Source of the DNA: WQZF01 sp031556405
Lineage (GTDB): Bacteria > Pseudomonadota > Gammaproteobacteria > Burkholderiales > Rhodocyclaceae
Assembly: GCA_031556405.1 (NCBI GenBank)
Contig: JAVBTC010000032.1
Span: forward strand, 1 to 64,000
Reading direction: 5' to 3'
DNA: 64,000 nucleotides
Shown: one piece after another, positions 1-11,004 of the stretch
Numbering within the stretch: the stretch's first letter is position 1
Layout: every line of letters starts with the position of its first letter
Made by a program: the position numbers and the translations under genes
Notes under the pieces: generated by a model
What the model saw: the letters and a program-made list of their open reading frames with translations, nothing else
Told to the model about the DNA's origin: nothing
Databases searched by the model: none

Positions 1-134
1 ATCGAGAAAACCGGCAGGATCAGGAACAGCCCGAGCATGCGCAACGCGAAAATCGCTGCCAGTCCGGCCCCGGCACGTTTTTCGGCGGCGGTCATCACGG
101 TGGGAACGGAGGGGGAGGAAGCGGCGGCAGTCAT
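1..134 (-). CDS. MFS transporter, N-terminal fragment (cut by window edge)
   Basis: Only the first 44 codons lie in the window; the gene continues off the left edge. The start ATG is at 134-132, with an in-frame alternative at 95. After a short Ala/Ser-rich leader the protein reads KRAGAGLAAIFALRMLGLF followed by LILPVFS. This is how the first membrane helix begins in YajR-like major facilitator transporters, which are often encoded divergently from uvrA in betaproteobacteria. It would be an inner-membrane secondary transporter; the substrate cannot be told. No clear ribosome binding site precedes either start. The family call rests on this one helix and the uvrA context. Confidence 0.7.
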   Translation of the reverse strand, partial: MTAAASSPSVPTVMTAAEKRAGAGLAAIFALRMLGLFLILPVFS

Positions 135-233
135 CGGGGAACGATTCGAGTAACGGGAAAGACAAAGACCATGAATGAAACGGCTTCGGAATACCGTGCC
201 GTTCCATCGGTTGTTTCAATGAAGCGCCAGTCA

Positions 234-269
234 AACTCCCCTCGCCCGCTTTAGCGGGAGAGGGGAGTT
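234..269. repeat. GC-rich inverted repeat (hairpin)
   Basis: Arms of 16 bases (AACTCCCCTCGCCCGC and its complement with one mismatch) are separated by TTTA. It lies in the 400-bp spacer between the divergent MFS and uvrA genes. No T-run follows on either strand, so it is not a standard terminator. It resembles the short palindromic CTCCCCTC-type elements scattered in GC-rich proteobacterial genomes. Otherwise I see no gene and no LexA-type box in 135-533. Confidence 0.5.
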
Positions 270-533
270 CGTACGGTGCTTTGCATTTCCGGCTCAGGAC
301 AGGAATCGGAACAGGATATGGATTTGTCCGGCGCCGGGGAAAGCGCGTATATTAGCAGGTTCGCCAGCGCCGGGCGCCGGGCCGGAAACCGGCACGGGAA
401 GCGTCCGAAACCGGCGTCTCCAAAGCTGTCCGGATAGCATGCGAACGCGCGTGCAGGCAGGGATAGGGGCCACGAGGGACGCACGGAAGGCGCGCAAAAC
501 ACACGATCATCACTTTTTCTTTTCCTCTCCGCC

Positions 534-3365
<2,832 letters not shown>

Positions 3366-3426
3366 ACAGCGTTCGGAGCGTCGGAGGTACGTGCGAACGA
3401 ACGCCCTCTGCGAAAACCCATTATCA

Positions 3427-4377
3427 TTATCTCTGGCTGCTGGACACTTTCGTACCGACTATTGGTCCTTTGTGCCCTCCCCACGATGATTCATCTTCCC
3501 ACCATTTAATTGAGGCAATGCTGAAATCCGCCTCACTGCGTTCGATTTCCGCGCCGATGCGCCGGTCGCCAATGTAAAGCAGCATGCCGACAAACGTTCC
3601 TTGGCGGGAGCCAAGGTTGATCGTTACCTGGACGCTTGACCGGGTTTTATGTCTGGGCGGCATCGGCGGATGGGAAAGGTTGAATGTTTCCCGAGTGATG
3701 GGACTTACCTGCATCACTTCGCCTTCAAGGGGGTGCTTCAGAATGCGGGACGCGTATTTGGAAGGCAGATGATCGCACAGAGGAACCGTCTGTTCGATGG
3801 CCGGATCCGTTTCACGGTTTTTCGGAATCAAGCGATCTCTCAAATCGCTGAGTGGAAATGGCTGCCCTGTGGATGTCTTCCCCTCGTTCTTGATTCCGTC
3901 GACCCGGTGCAGGAACTCCCATACATTGGTAGCGCATGGAGCGTAATCATTGACTTGATTCACGTACAAGAGCAGCGCCGTATCGTCAAGCAGTAAACGG
4001 TGGTTGTCTACCGCGATGGCGGCATAACGGTATGACTGATCGGAACAGGCTGCTTTCCCGTCTTCTGCTGTGTCAGTAACGGTGTCGAAACGCAACACGA
4101 TTTCTCCGTCAACGTAGGAAGCTTTTCCTGCACCATAAACCCGACTGAGGGTACCGCTGTCCCCTGGAGCATCCCAGACTTCCCACTTGAAGTGTCCATT
4201 AGCGTCGATGCGCAAAACGTCCAAGTGTCTATGGTATACCCCAGCCCAATCTGACAATCCCTGATCTGTAGCTGCGGTGTTGCTTCCGGCGCAGCCGGCG
4301 AGGATGGGTAACCCCATCAATATAACTGCAATGGAAAACGGCACTTGGTGCTCGTCCCCTTGTTTCGAGACGATCAT
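3427..4377 (-). CDS. Putative lipoprotein of unknown function
   Basis: 316 residues. The N-terminus has a hydrophobic stretch (IAVILMGLPILAGC) ending in a lipobox with the acylated Cys at position 29, so export and lipidation are likely. The stretch before it is poor in Lys/Arg, so a start a few codons downstream is possible. I do not recognise the rest: an early part with paired Cys residues (near 113 and 148) and a C-terminal part with predicted strands. Codon use and base composition are visibly more AT-rich than in uvrA. It shares this with the next gene, and both point away from uvrA. Probably acquired DNA. Confidence 0.7.
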   Translation of the reverse strand: MIVSKQGDEHQVPFSIAVILMGLPILAGCAGSNTAATDQGLSDWAGVYHRHLDVLRIDANGHFKWEVWDAPGDSGTLSRVYGAGKASYVDGEIVLRFDTVTDTAEDGKAACSDQSYRYAAIAVDNHRLLLDDTALLLYVNQVNDYAPCATNVWEFLHRVDGIKNEGKTSTGQPFPLSDLRDRLIPKNRETDPAIEQTVPLCDHLPSKYASRILKHPLEGEVMQVSPITRETFNLSHPPMPPRHKTRSSVQVTINLGSRQGTFVGMLLYIGDRRIGAEIERSEADFSIASIKWWEDESSWGGHKGPIVGTKVSSSQR

Positions 4378-4522
4378 TGTATTATGACTTATGGTTTTTA
4401 TTTCGGTGCGGAAAAAGTGTTCTGGTTCGTGTATTTTTTTGTTTGAGAGTTAAAGGTATTAGTTTCATTCTCTCAAAAAAGGAAAGCACGGAATGGTCTA
4501 GTCTCATGGAGGTAATGTCGTG

Positions 4523-5770
4523 TCAATTGGCATGGGCCAAATGTTTCACATCCACTAGAAACTGATCTGATGTCATATATATAATAAAACGCTCGAAAGC
4601 GCTGTCTATATTCAAGGAAGAGAGTTCAGTGTTTTCCCAGTTTTTCTTGTAACCATTTTCTCGATGATAACGATCCCAGAGTGCCTTGATCCAGTCGTTT
4701 TTCTGTGTTCGGTCAAAAGTACCGGCCATCACGAGACGGCTTAACAGTTCCCAAGGCAGAAAATCATTGTTCTGCTGCAATCTATCGAGCTGCTGATTGG
4801 AAAGGACTAGTGGAGCAACATCTTTCACGCGGGCCACGGTATCAAGGAGAGGGAGTATTTCGTCGGCAAAAAAAGTATTAAATAGATCGAGCCAACGATC
4901 GATTTCGGCCAGTGATCTCCAGGCTGGCGCTGTCCAGTAATGCCCAAAACGCCGTGCCAAGACACTTGGCATCGAGAACAGTTCGTCGGTGTTAAGAGAA
5001 AAATCTCTATCTGCTGCACCGCGTTTTTCTTCTCTGGCCAGATACGGAACGATGGTATTGCCCAGCGCATTCTTCCATATTTGGGATACTGCAGGGCACC
5101 CTAACGAAAGAGTGGCCCGAAGGATTGCTCCACCCAAATATCTTTCCGGGCCTGGGTCTTTATGCTCTTTGTGTGCAAAAAATACGACAGTTTGTTTAAC
5201 CTCTCCTATTGTTCTTGCAATAAAAAAACGAATTGGGGACGAAGCGCTGAATTTGAAACCATGGGAAGCGAAACGCTGGCAAAAACTATCTTTGGCATAG
5301 TTCAGGATATCTTTTTTCGTAATCTGGACGAAGGGGATGTCATACAAGCGTGGTTGAATATCCAATGGCGTTTGAAGTGGTGTTTCGTCTCCGTTCATAT
5401 CCACCACCATCCGGTCGATGCGATAGAGCAGGCCGTTTTGTTGGTCCAATATATGCAGTTGCGCTCGTGCGGCAGCATTCCCGATATGTGACATCAAATT
5501 TGCATCGATAAGATCTGTCCGGAGAGCAACTACATAAACTGTATCGTCATCATCGGAGAATTCGTTATTTAACCCTTCCGGCCAAATATTTTCCTGGCTA
5601 TCAGAGCCTTGGCCGGAATAATCGGGGTAAATGGCGGTGATATCGCTGATGAATTGTCGGAATCGTGCGAAATCAGCCTTCGTGGCTTTTGGAGGGTTAT
5701 TTATAAATGCTACAGCCTCATCAATAGTAAAAATATCTTGAGCATGAAAAAAATCGAGAAGAAAACTCAT
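4523..5770 (-). CDS. Conserved hypothetical protein (possible effector-associated type)
   Basis: 415 residues from the ATG at 5770, chosen because GGAGGA lies about eight bases upstream; a longer frame to 5812 lacks a site. The first 130 residues contain FARFRQFISDITAIYP, an acidic EFSDDDDTVYVVALRTD segment and LHILDQQNGLLYRID. From memory this pattern occurs in uncharacterised proteins found near secretion-effector loci, but I cannot confirm that. The remainder is mostly helical with no recognised catalytic motif. No signal peptide or membrane segment is seen. It is AT-richer than the surroundings, like the lipoprotein gene 146 bases downstream on the same strand. Confidence 0.65.
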   Translation of the reverse strand: MSFLLDFFHAQDIFTIDEAVAFINNPPKATKADFARFRQFISDITAIYPDYSGQGSDSQENIWPEGLNNEFSDDDDTVYVVALRTDLIDANLMSHIGNAAARAQLHILDQQNGLLYRIDRMVVDMNGDETPLQTPLDIQPRLYDIPFVQITKKDILNYAKDSFCQRFASHGFKFSASSPIRFFIARTIGEVKQTVVFFAHKEHKDPGPERYLGGAILRATLSLGCPAVSQIWKNALGNTIVPYLAREEKRGAADRDFSLNTDELFSMPSVLARRFGHYWTAPAWRSLAEIDRWLDLFNTFFADEILPLLDTVARVKDVAPLVLSNQQLDRLQQNNDFLPWELLSRLVMAGTFDRTQKNDWIKALWDRYHRENGYKKNWENTELSSLNIDSAFERFIIYMTSDQFLVDVKHLAHAN

Positions 5771-5869
5771 ACTGAAATCCTCCAGAGGTGAGCGTCGTTT
5801 ACAGAAATGCATTCAAACAGTGTGAGAACAATAATTTGTGTGACTCAAAAATAAAGACATTGGTCACAT

Positions 5870-7171
5870 TTATTCAGTCGTCACCCTTCGCCAGAACCCA
5901 GAAGAAAACTTCGGATCGACATAAGCGCGGAATTCCTCCCAGCGCGGATAGCCGGAACGGAACAGTGCTCCCGGCATGCGTGCGTCCTTGGCGGGATAGA
6001 GCCGCCCGCTGGCGCTGGCGACGACGCCGTCCAGGTGCGTGAACAGATCGAGCGTCGCGGCGCCGCGGTTCGGGAAGTCGAGCGCCAGCGTGGTTCCGGA
6101 CATCGGAAAGGAGAGCATGCCGCAGGCGGGCTGGTTGCCGAAGGTCTTCAGCACGGCGAGGAAGGAGCCCTGGCCGCTGCCGGAAATGATGTCGAGCATT
6201 TCGGCGATCGCGTCGGGCGCGGCGCGCGGCGGAATGACGCACTGGTATTGATAGAACCCCTTCCCGCCGTAGATGCGGTTCCAGTGGCCGATGGCGTCGA
6301 GCGGGTAGAAATAGGGCGGATACGGCACGCGCGCCCGGGGCGGCCACGGTTTGCGGTAGTAGGCGCAGTTGAAGGCTTTCAGGCTGGCGCGGTTGATCGT
6401 GGAGAAAGGCGGCGCGAACGGGACGGTCAGGCGCGGCGGATCGGCCATTCGGGCCTTTCCGCGCGGCGGCGGCAGTGCGTCTTCCTCATGGTCGCCGGCC
6501 ATCAGCACGCCGCGCGGCGTCGCGGCCAGGCAGTCGATCCAGGCGACGGCGTACTCGTGCTCGCGCTCGGCGGCGGCGTTGAGGGCGAAGAATTCGTCGA
6601 GTCCGGTGAAGCGCTGGTTATGGACGTCGATGCCGGAGCTTTTGACGGCTTTCAGTTGCAGTTCGGCCTGGACGATCAGGCCGGTGAGCCCGAGACCTCC
6701 GACCGTCGCGGCGAACCAGTCGGGATGTTCCTGCGCCGAGCAGAGACGGCGCGAGCCGTCGGAGCGCAGCAGTTCGAAGGAGCGCACCCAGGCGCCGAAA
6801 CTGCTGGCGCCGTGATGGTTCTTTCCGTGCACGTCGTTGGCGAGGGCGCCGCCGACGGTGACGTAGCGCGTTCCCGGCGTCACCGGCAGGAACCAGCCGC
6901 GCGGCACGGCGAGGTCGAGAATGTCGGCGAGCAGGACGCCGGCCTCGCAGCGCAGGATGCCGCGTTCGGCATCGAAGGCGATGAAGCGGTCGAGTCCGCG
7001 CGTGCGCAGAAGCCCTTCGCCGGGGTTGAGGCCGACGTCGCCGTAGCTCCGGCCGTTGCCGTAGGGAATCAGCGTTTCAGAGACATCGGGCAGCGGCGCC
7101 GAGCGCCGGAAACAATCGTATTCGGCGGCGGCGGGAGGCCAGGGCAGCGCGCCCCAGGAAGTGGAAGGCAT
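5870..7171 (-). CDS. FAD-binding oxidoreductase, DprE1/aldonolactone oxidase-like
   Basis: 433 residues. The N-terminal FAD-binding (PCMH-type) half shows IPYGNGRSYGDVGLN near residue 37, then a VTPGTRYVTVGGALANDVHG segment near 97-116 and VGGLGLTG near 157. These are the flavin pyrophosphate-binding stretches of the vanillyl-alcohol oxidase superfamily. The C-terminal half resembles sugar oxidases such as DprE1 (decaprenylphosphoryl-ribose oxidase) and arabinono-lactone oxidases, ending with RLYPAKDARM. Proteobacterial members act on unknown polyprenyl- or sugar-linked substrates; the usual short-chain dehydrogenase partner (DprE2-like) is not next to it here. It is preceded on the same strand by a possible 57-residue ORF ending ten bases upstream. 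Confidence 0.85.
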   Translation of the reverse strand: MPSTSWGALPWPPAAAEYDCFRRSAPLPDVSETLIPYGNGRSYGDVGLNPGEGLLRTRGLDRFIAFDAERGILRCEAGVLLADILDLAVPRGWFLPVTPGTRYVTVGGALANDVHGKNHHGASSFGAWVRSFELLRSDGSRRLCSAQEHPDWFAATVGGLGLTGLIVQAELQLKAVKSSGIDVHNQRFTGLDEFFALNAAAEREHEYAVAWIDCLAATPRGVLMAGDHEEDALPPPRGKARMADPPRLTVPFAPPFSTINRASLKAFNCAYYRKPWPPRARVPYPPYFYPLDAIGHWNRIYGGKGFYQYQCVIPPRAAPDAIAEMLDIISGSGQGSFLAVLKTFGNQPACGMLSFPMSGTTLALDFPNRGAATLDLFTHLDGVVASASGRLYPAKDARMPGALFRSGYPRWEEFRAYVDPKFSSGFWRRVTTE

Positions 7172-7180
7172 GAGCGTCGG

Positions 7181-7354
7181 TCAGTCCATGCGATGAGAGG
7201 GAAAGTGCGGAGATAACGGAAGGCCGGGAACGTCCCCAGCATCGGCCAGCGCGATATTGTCGCCATGATACCCGTAGCGGCGCCGGAATAGACTCGACTC
7301 CGGAATGGCCTCCGAAAAATTATCCGTCATTGCCGTGGCTTCGTTCATTGACAT
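7181..7354 (-). CDS. Possible small protein (57 aa)
   Basis: A short frame begins MSMNEATAMTDNFSEAI and ends HFPSHRMD, with GGAGAAGG eight bases before its ATG. It stops ten bases before the FAD oxidase start on the same strand, so it could be translated with it. It has no recognised domain, signal peptide or membrane helix. It could equally be leader sequence of the oxidase transcript. Low confidence. Confidence 0.3.
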   Translation of the reverse strand: MSMNEATAMTDNFSEAIPESSLFRRRYGYHGDNIALADAGDVPGLPLSPHFPSHRMD

Positions 7355-7454
7355 TTGCGTGGCCTTCTCCAACAATCCGCGCTTCCCTGGAGGCTGTCCC
7401 GACGGCGGCGGCCGATGCGCGACGATCGCGCAGGAAATTAATGGAGATAAATCG

Positions 7455-9062
7455 ATGCGCATATTCCTGGCGGTTTTTTTCTCATGTTTCTTGCTGGCGT
7501 TCGCACCGGCGCACGCCGCGTCCGCAGATGAAGGAACGCGAAGCGACGAAGGAGAAACGGCGGCGATTCTGAAAGCGCGGGAGGGCCTGGTGGATCTCAC
7601 CGCCTACATGGCGACCCGGCCGGATCTTTTTCCGCTGCGCCCGCCGACGAAAAAACGGGTTCTGACGCCCGCGCAGAGCCAGGAGGTGCGCGATCTCTGG
7701 GGGCGTTTCCTCGATTACCAGTTGATGCTCGATGCTTCATGGCGGCGCTTGGATGAGCACCTGAGCGAACGTGGGGAAGAGAACGGGCGAAGCAGATCGG
7801 AAGACGCCGCGCGCTTCGCCACGCGTTACGCCGCCTTCCTGACGCGCTATCGCTATGCGCTCGAATTCATCCGGCTGGCCGATGCCGATCCGGCGGTGCG
7901 CGTCGTGCTCAACGAGCCCGCCACCGAAATCGGCCTGCCGGAGCGCGGCTACGCCGATTTCAAATTCCGCTTCCTGCATGTGGCGATGGCGGGCGAGTTC
8001 ACGTCGCTGTCTGCTGCACACTCCGCTACTTATTCCACCATGTATTCATCCGCGTCGCCGCGCCGCTGCGGTGAGAAAGCGGCGCCGCTGGACCGGGCCA
8101 TCCGGGAAGACGAACGCTATCTCTGGCGGGCGGGCAGGGCGCACGGCCTGGTGAACACGCTGCGCAACGCCGGGCAGATCGCCCGGGAAGGCGGTTCGAA
8201 GCTGGTCTTTCCGCTCCAGAAGGGTGTTTCCGAATGGATGGGGCAGACGCGGGTGGCGAGCGGCGATCATTTCCTGATTTCCGCCGACCAGATTGCCGCG
8301 CTGCGTCCCCGGTTGCATCCCGGCGACATTCTGCTCGAACGGCGGGAATGGTATCTCTCCAACATCGGCCTGCCCGGATTCTGGCCGCACGCGGCGCTGT
8401 ACATCGGCGATGTAGAGGAACGGAGCGCGTATTTCGACACCCCGGAAATCCGTACCTGGGTTCAGGCACAGGGGATTTCCGACGGCCGTTTCGAAACCTT
8501 GCTGCAAACGCGCCATCCGCGCGCCTACCGCCTCAGTCAACAGCCGGATGGCGCGGGTGATACGCCGCGGATCATCGAGGCGATCGGCAAGGGCGTCAGT
8601 TTCACCTCGCTCGAGCATTCGGCGGCGTCGGATTCCCTGGCGGTGCTGCGGCCGCGCCTTTCGCGCCTCGAAATTGCGCGGGCGGTGCTGAAATCCTTCG
8701 ATTATTTCGGCCGGCCGTACGATTTCGATTTCGATTTCCGCACCGACGGGGAACTGGTCTGCACGGAGCTGGTGTTCAAGTCGTACCGCCCGGAAGGTAA
8801 TGGTCAGGATGGCCGGCAGGGCCTCGACTGGCCGCTGACCAGTGTCGCCGGCCGCCCGGTGCTCACCGCCAACAATATCGTGCGGTATTTCGACGAAACC
8901 TGGCAGATGCCCGCGCAGCACCTCGATCTGGTGGCATTTTTCGACGGCAACGCGCGCACCGGACGCGCGGAGGAAAGCGACCTGGAAAACTTCCGCGCCA
9001 GTTGGCGCCGCCCTAAATGGCATATCTTCGTGCAGGAGGACGGTCGCCGCGCCCCCCAGTAA
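7455..9062 (+). CDS. Exported YiiX-like permuted papain-fold (NlpC/P60-type) protein
   Basis: 535 residues from the ATG at 7455, which has GGAG nine bases upstream; the open frame extends further 5' but only this start gives a signal peptide (MRIFLAVFFSCFLLAF, cleavage near AHAAS). The C-terminal half carries the motifs of circularly permuted NlpC/P60 enzymes: PGDILLERREWYLSN, then FWPHAALYIG with the candidate catalytic His at 312, and GELVCTELVF with the candidate Cys at 436. Such proteins (YiiX, YebB, poxvirus G6-like) hydrolyse amide or ester bonds in peptides or lipids; the substrate is unknown. The N-terminal 270 residues are helical and unrecognised. A periplasmic location is likely. 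Confidence 0.82.
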   Translation: MRIFLAVFFSCFLLAFAPAHAASADEGTRSDEGETAAILKAREGLVDLTAYMATRPDLFPLRPPTKKRVLTPAQSQEVRDLWGRFLDYQLMLDASWRRLDEHLSERGEENGRSRSEDAARFATRYAAFLTRYRYALEFIRLADADPAVRVVLNEPATEIGLPERGYADFKFRFLHVAMAGEFTSLSAAHSATYSTMYSSASPRRCGEKAAPLDRAIREDERYLWRAGRAHGLVNTLRNAGQIAREGGSKLVFPLQKGVSEWMGQTRVASGDHFLISADQIAALRPRLHPGDILLERREWYLSNIGLPGFWPHAALYIGDVEERSAYFDTPEIRTWVQAQGISDGRFETLLQTRHPRAYRLSQQPDGAGDTPRIIEAIGKGVSFTSLEHSAASDSLAVLRPRLSRLEIARAVLKSFDYFGRPYDFDFDFRTDGELVCTELVFKSYRPEGNGQDGRQGLDWPLTSVAGRPVLTANNIVRYFDETWQMPAQHLDLVAFFDGNARTGRAEESDLENFRASWRRPKWHIFVQEDGRRAPQ

Positions 9063-9123
9063 TGAATTGACGAACGGAAAAGAGGCGTCGCCGCGTTCAG
9101 GGATATCTGTATTCCATTATTGA

Positions 9124-9174
9124 ATGAAATTCAATTTGGTATGTGTAGCCATATATATGCTCAAATTATTTCAT
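9124..9174. repeat. AT-rich imperfect palindrome in a gene-free spacer
   Basis: Outer arms ATGAAAT and ATTTCAT, then AATTTG and CAAATT, surround a TA-rich centre. It lies in the 323-bp spacer 9063-9385 between two plus-strand genes. Nothing else convincing is seen in that spacer. It is one of several similar AT-rich palindromes behind plus-strand genes in this window (also near 14233, 34131, 43887, 47701 and 60915). Confidence 0.5.
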
Positions 9175-9385
9175 TTATGTTTTTGTGCCGTAACGCCGTG
9201 ATCCGTATCTTTCGCGTATCCCGGGTGAAGGGCGCCAAGCCGTGAGGTGCGTATAGAGGCGGGGCGGGTTCTGGTCTAAAAACGCTTCTTCTGCCATGAT
9301 AAAAAATTGTTGCTCTCGCTCTGGTATGGTTTTTTTCCGGTTGCGGTTTTCCTCATGACGGATTTTTCCTCTCTCTTTCATCGGC

Positions 9386-10906
9386 ATGCTTGAATCCTTG
9401 CGCAAAATATTCGGCCGCAATCCGGCTCCGGAGAGAGCGACGGAGCCGGCGCGCCAGCCGCATCCACAGCCGCCGTTTCAACCGCCGCCGGAAAGAAGCA
9501 GCGCGGATATGGCGGTGAAGGCGGCGAGCAATGCGGTGGCGAATGAAAAAGAGCCTTCCGCCTTCGTTTGTCACGAAGCACTGCTGGGGCGCGATCAGCG
9601 GATCGTCGGCTACGAATTCGGCCATTCGCGGCAGTTGCAGGCGCGCATGATGGACAAGCACGCCCGGATCCGCCGTTTTTACGATGAAGTCCTGCTCCAG
9701 CATCTGTCTTCCCTGCAAATCGATTCCCTGCTCGGCGCGCGCCTGGCGTTCGTCGAGATATCCCCCGATTCGCTCGCGCATCCCGCGCTTTCCCGTCTGC
9801 CGAAGCGGAACCTTGCGCTGTTGCTGACGTTCGCGGAAGCGCTGGAATATTCCGATCCCCAAATCGCCGCCAATATCGTCGCGGCGCTCGCCGTGTTGCG
9901 TGCGCAGGGCGTGCGCGTCGGGCTGAAGTGGCAGCGGGAGTGGGGACGGGAGTGGGGACGGGGGCAGGGCCGTTCCCGGGGCGGAGCGGGATTTCTGCCC
10001 TGGGCGGATTTCGTCCAGATATCGTGGCACGAGTATGCCGGAGGCGCCGCCGAGCACGCGCTCACCGAGGAAATCGCGCGGCTTCGCCACCGGGCCGTGG
10101 ATGCGGAAGGCGCGCAGGAAGCGGCGCAACACAACGCGGCGCCGTTGCGGCTGATTGCCGGCGGATTGCAGAACCCGAACGACTTCAGTCTTTGCTACCG
10201 CTTGGGTTTCGATTTCTTCCGCGGACCGTTCGTCAACAGCCGCGACCAGTGGACGCCGCAGCAAAGTTCGATCAATCGCCTGCGCGTGGTGCAGCTTCTG
10301 AACGGCGTCCGCCGCGATGCCGATACCACGCGCCTGGTGCAGGAATTGAAGCAGGACCCGGTGCTTTCCTACAAGCTGCTGCGCTACATCAATTCGCCTG
10401 CCATCGGCCTGCAACGGGAAATCACGACGCTCGACCAGGCGGTCACTATCCTGGGGCGGGAAAATCTGTACCGCTGGCTGTCGCTGCTGCTGTTCAACAT
10501 GACCGACCCCGGCTACCGCGAATGGGCGCTCACCGAGCAGGCGCTGGCGCGCGCGGCGCTGATGGAACGGCTGGGCCGCGAAGCCAAGCGGAGCGGACAG
10601 CAGGCGCCTGTATCCGACGCGCTCTTTCTCACCGGGCTGTTTTCACTGCTCGACCAGTTGCTCGGTGAACCGCTCTCGATGCTCACCGCGAAAATCCAGT
10701 TGCCGCCGGAAATTTCCATGGCCCTGGTCGAACGCCGGGGCGTGCTGGCCGCGTTTCTCGCGCTGGCCGAAGCCTGCGAGGCCGAAGACCCGCACGCGAT
10801 TGCCGCGTGCGCGAAGCCGCTGGGATTCTCCGCCGCCGTCGTCAACCACGCCGTTTTCGATGCACTGGCCTGGGCGCATGAGATGACGGAAATTTCGGCG
10901 TCGTGA
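9386..10906 (+). CDS. EAL-HDOD (YuxH-type) signalling protein with degenerate EAL
   Basis: 506 residues. After a Pro/Arg-rich linker, residues about 55-290 form an EAL-like domain (FVCHEALLGRDQRIVGYEF ... GFDFFRGPF). The EAL motif itself and the metal-binding acidic residues are not preserved, so cyclic-di-GMP hydrolysis is unlikely. Residues about 300-480 form an HDOD domain (RLVQELKQDPVLSYKLLRYI, TTLDQAVTILGREN). YuxH-type proteins are thought to act as signalling scaffolds. It starts just after a weak spacer and converges on mnmA. A second, stand-alone HDOD protein is encoded at 61065-61925. Confidence 0.88.
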   Translation: MLESLRKIFGRNPAPERATEPARQPHPQPPFQPPPERSSADMAVKAASNAVANEKEPSAFVCHEALLGRDQRIVGYEFGHSRQLQARMMDKHARIRRFYDEVLLQHLSSLQIDSLLGARLAFVEISPDSLAHPALSRLPKRNLALLLTFAEALEYSDPQIAANIVAALAVLRAQGVRVGLKWQREWGREWGRGQGRSRGGAGFLPWADFVQISWHEYAGGAAEHALTEEIARLRHRAVDAEGAQEAAQHNAAPLRLIAGGLQNPNDFSLCYRLGFDFFRGPFVNSRDQWTPQQSSINRLRVVQLLNGVRRDADTTRLVQELKQDPVLSYKLLRYINSPAIGLQREITTLDQAVTILGRENLYRWLSLLLFNMTDPGYREWALTEQALARAALMERLGREAKRSGQQAPVSDALFLTGLFSLLDQLLGEPLSMLTAKIQLPPEISMALVERRGVLAAFLALAEACEAEDPHAIAACAKPLGFSAAVVNHAVFDALAWAHEMTEISAS

Positions 10907-11004
10907 CAGCGCTTTTTTCGCTTGCGGGGAAGAATTTTCAGGGCGGTTTTTCAAACGAGCACGTTTGATTCCGCGTGGGCACGCTGCGGGTGCGTGGTAT
11001 TTCG

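Noticed and set aside
135..533. LexA box upstream of uvrA
   Set aside because: No CTGT-N8-ACAG match was found, although uvrA is SOS-controlled in some relatives.
9175..9420. 81-codon minus-strand frame before the EAL-HDOD gene
   Set aside because: No ribosome site and no recognisable product; it overlaps the start of a real gene.
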